From Candidatus Aerophobota bacterium (lineage in GTDB: Bacteria; Aerophobota; Aerophobia; Aerophobales; B47-G16), in contig QMPZ01000110.1 in assembly GCA_003648815.1 (NCBI GenBank), positions 1-5,489 on the forward strand: DNA of 5,489 bases. Direction: 5' to 3'. Both the position numbers and the translations under genes were made by a program. Positions 5,024 through 5,489 of this stretch are shown piece by piece (position 1 is the first letter of the stretch; each line of letters begins with the position of its first letter). A model generated the notes under the pieces. That model saw nothing but the letters and a program-made list of their open reading frames with translations, searched no databases and was not told the DNA's origin.

Positions 5024-5047
5024 AAGGAGGTGATGCATCCTCCTCCC
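5024..5047 (+). promoter_or_regulatory. self-complementary Shine-Dalgarno-like segment
   Basis: AAGGAGGTGATGCATCC is a near-complete match to the sequence complementary to the 3' end of 16S rRNA. It is followed at once by CTCCTCC, which can pair back with AGGAG. The ATG two bases after the site opens only 24 codons and is too close for efficient initiation. The segment may be a sequestered ribosome site or a leader element ahead of the TolC-family gene. Confidence 0.25.
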
Positions 5048-5085
5048 CGTCTTATTTTTGAAAAAATGAGCTATTCTACCCCCTC

Positions 5086-5113
5086 TTTAGAGCTTTATTA
5101 TAGGTAATATTAT
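5086..5113 (+). promoter_or_regulatory. weak sigma-70-like promoter before the TolC-family gene
   Basis: TTTAGA (5086-5091) and TATTAT (5108-5113) are 16 bases apart and match the -35 and -10 consensus at four and five of six positions. The area is A+T-rich, so chance matches are likely. The ECF-type motif seen upstream of the sigma gene is absent here. Confidence 0.3.
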
Positions 5114-5161
5114 AAAAAATGTCAAAGGGAAGGGAAAAAGAATAATTAGGAGGAGGAAAGA

Positions 5162-5489
5162 ATGAGAAAAGTTATGCTTTTTGGGTTGATAGGGCTTTTT
5201 GTCCTTTTTTCCGTTGGTGCTTTTGCCCAGGAGACTCAGCAGGGCGAGATAAGAAAGTTAAGTCTGGAGGAGAGTATAAATATAGCACTGGAAAACAATT
5301 TTGACCTCAAGATGGCAAGGTATAATGTAAACCTGCGGGAAGTGGAATACGAGCAGGCTCAGGCTAACAATCTCTTAAAAGCCTCAATTCTTAACCTGAA
5401 GAATGCTGAGTTTGCCTTAAAACAAGCCAAAAATAATTTAGAAGAAAAACGAAGGCAGGTTATATTAGATGTGATGGATGCTTATTTCC
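5162..5489 (+). CDS. TolC-family (OEP) protein, N-terminal part, cut by window end
   Basis: The first 109 codons are present. Residues 1-22 form a signal peptide (MRKVMLFGLIGLFVLFSVGA then FA) with cleavage likely before Gln23. The mature start LSLEESINIALENNFDLKMA is the standard opening helix of TolC/OEP outer-membrane channel proteins. VEYEQAQANNLLKASILNLK and NAEFALKQAKNNLEEKRRQV then form long heptad-like helices, ending ILDVMDAYF, a typical TolC-family segment. In usual members, about 60-100 residues with a Pro and beta strands (first barrel hairpin) lie between the first helix and this segment. Here the helices are joined directly. The gene follows an envelope-stress operon, so export of a toxic compound is plausible, but no pump or adaptor gene is visible. 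The strong site AGGAGGAGG fixes the start. Confidence 0.82.
   Translation, partial: MRKVMLFGLIGLFVLFSVGAFAQETQQGEIRKLSLEESINIALENNFDLKMARYNVNLREVEYEQAQANNLLKASILNLKNAEFALKQAKNNLEEKRRQVILDVMDAYF

Larger units (their letters stand above)
4895..5161. other. intergenic region before the TolC-family gene
   Basis: This 267-nt gap holds repeat copy C, a small hairpin, the self-complementary Shine-Dalgarno-like segment and a possible promoter, and ends in the strong ribosome site AGGAGGAGG (5148-5156), five bases before ATG 5162. No standard terminator is visible, so read-through from the Spy-like gene is possible. Confidence 0.6.

Noticed and set aside
5022..5040. Fragment of a 16S rRNA 3' end on the minus strand
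   Set aside because: The match to the terminal GGATCACCTCCTT-type sequence is short and stops at once; flanking bases show no rRNA similarity.
5033..5107. 24-codon ORF after AAGGAGG
   Set aside because: The ATG is only two bases from the site, the peptide is short and Pro-rich at its start, and it looks like nothing known.

Overview
The window reads as chromosome from an uncultured, probably anaerobic diderm (two-membrane) bacterium. The reasons are an AmmeMemoRadiSam-type radical SAM protein, exported Spy-like proteins, a TolC-family protein and an ECF sigma/anti-sigma pair, all with strong AGGAGG-type ribosome binding sites. I cannot name a phylum from this. All supported genes lie on the + strand. 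The minus strand shows no convincing gene.

Layout. Positions 2-394 hold the C-terminal part of an AmrS-type radical SAM enzyme, translationally coupled to a short S49/SppA-type serine protease (397-1119) that lacks the usual membrane anchor. Positions 1120-1381 are a repeat-rich intergenic stretch. It contains a 99-nt element with perfect 20-bp terminal inverted repeats, then a G-rich hairpin repeat and a half copy of it. The half copy carries the ribosome binding site of the next gene. A VOC/glyoxalase-fold protein (1382-1777) and an exported SagB/ThcOx-type nitroreductase (about 1895-2614) follow, with a possible 34-codon micro-ORF between them.

The most coherent unit starts at about 2746. 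It contains an ECF sigma factor (2796-3401), a zinc-finger transmembrane anti-sigma factor (3435-3911), a membrane-anchored Spy/CpxP/CnrX-like sensor (3908-4351), a secreted Spy/CpxP-like paralogue (4385-4894) and, after a 267-nt gap, the start of a TolC-family protein (5162 onward, cut by the window edge). The two Spy-like proteins carry their paired LTxxQ-type motifs at an identical spacing of 76 residues, which suggests tandem duplication. A GGGGGTTTTT / GCGTTTAT motif pair with identical spacing lies just upstream of both the sigma and the anti-sigma gene. It is a good candidate for the sigma factor's own promoter. My inference is that this is an autoregulated envelope-stress or toxic-compound sensing circuit whose output includes an export channel.

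The 4895-5161 gap carries a second full copy of the G-rich hairpin repeat in the opposite orientation, a self-complementary Shine-Dalgarno-like segment and a weak sigma-70-like promoter for the TolC-family gene. The visible start of that protein seems to lack the region that normally forms the first part of the TolC barrel. This is the least expected protein feature in the window.
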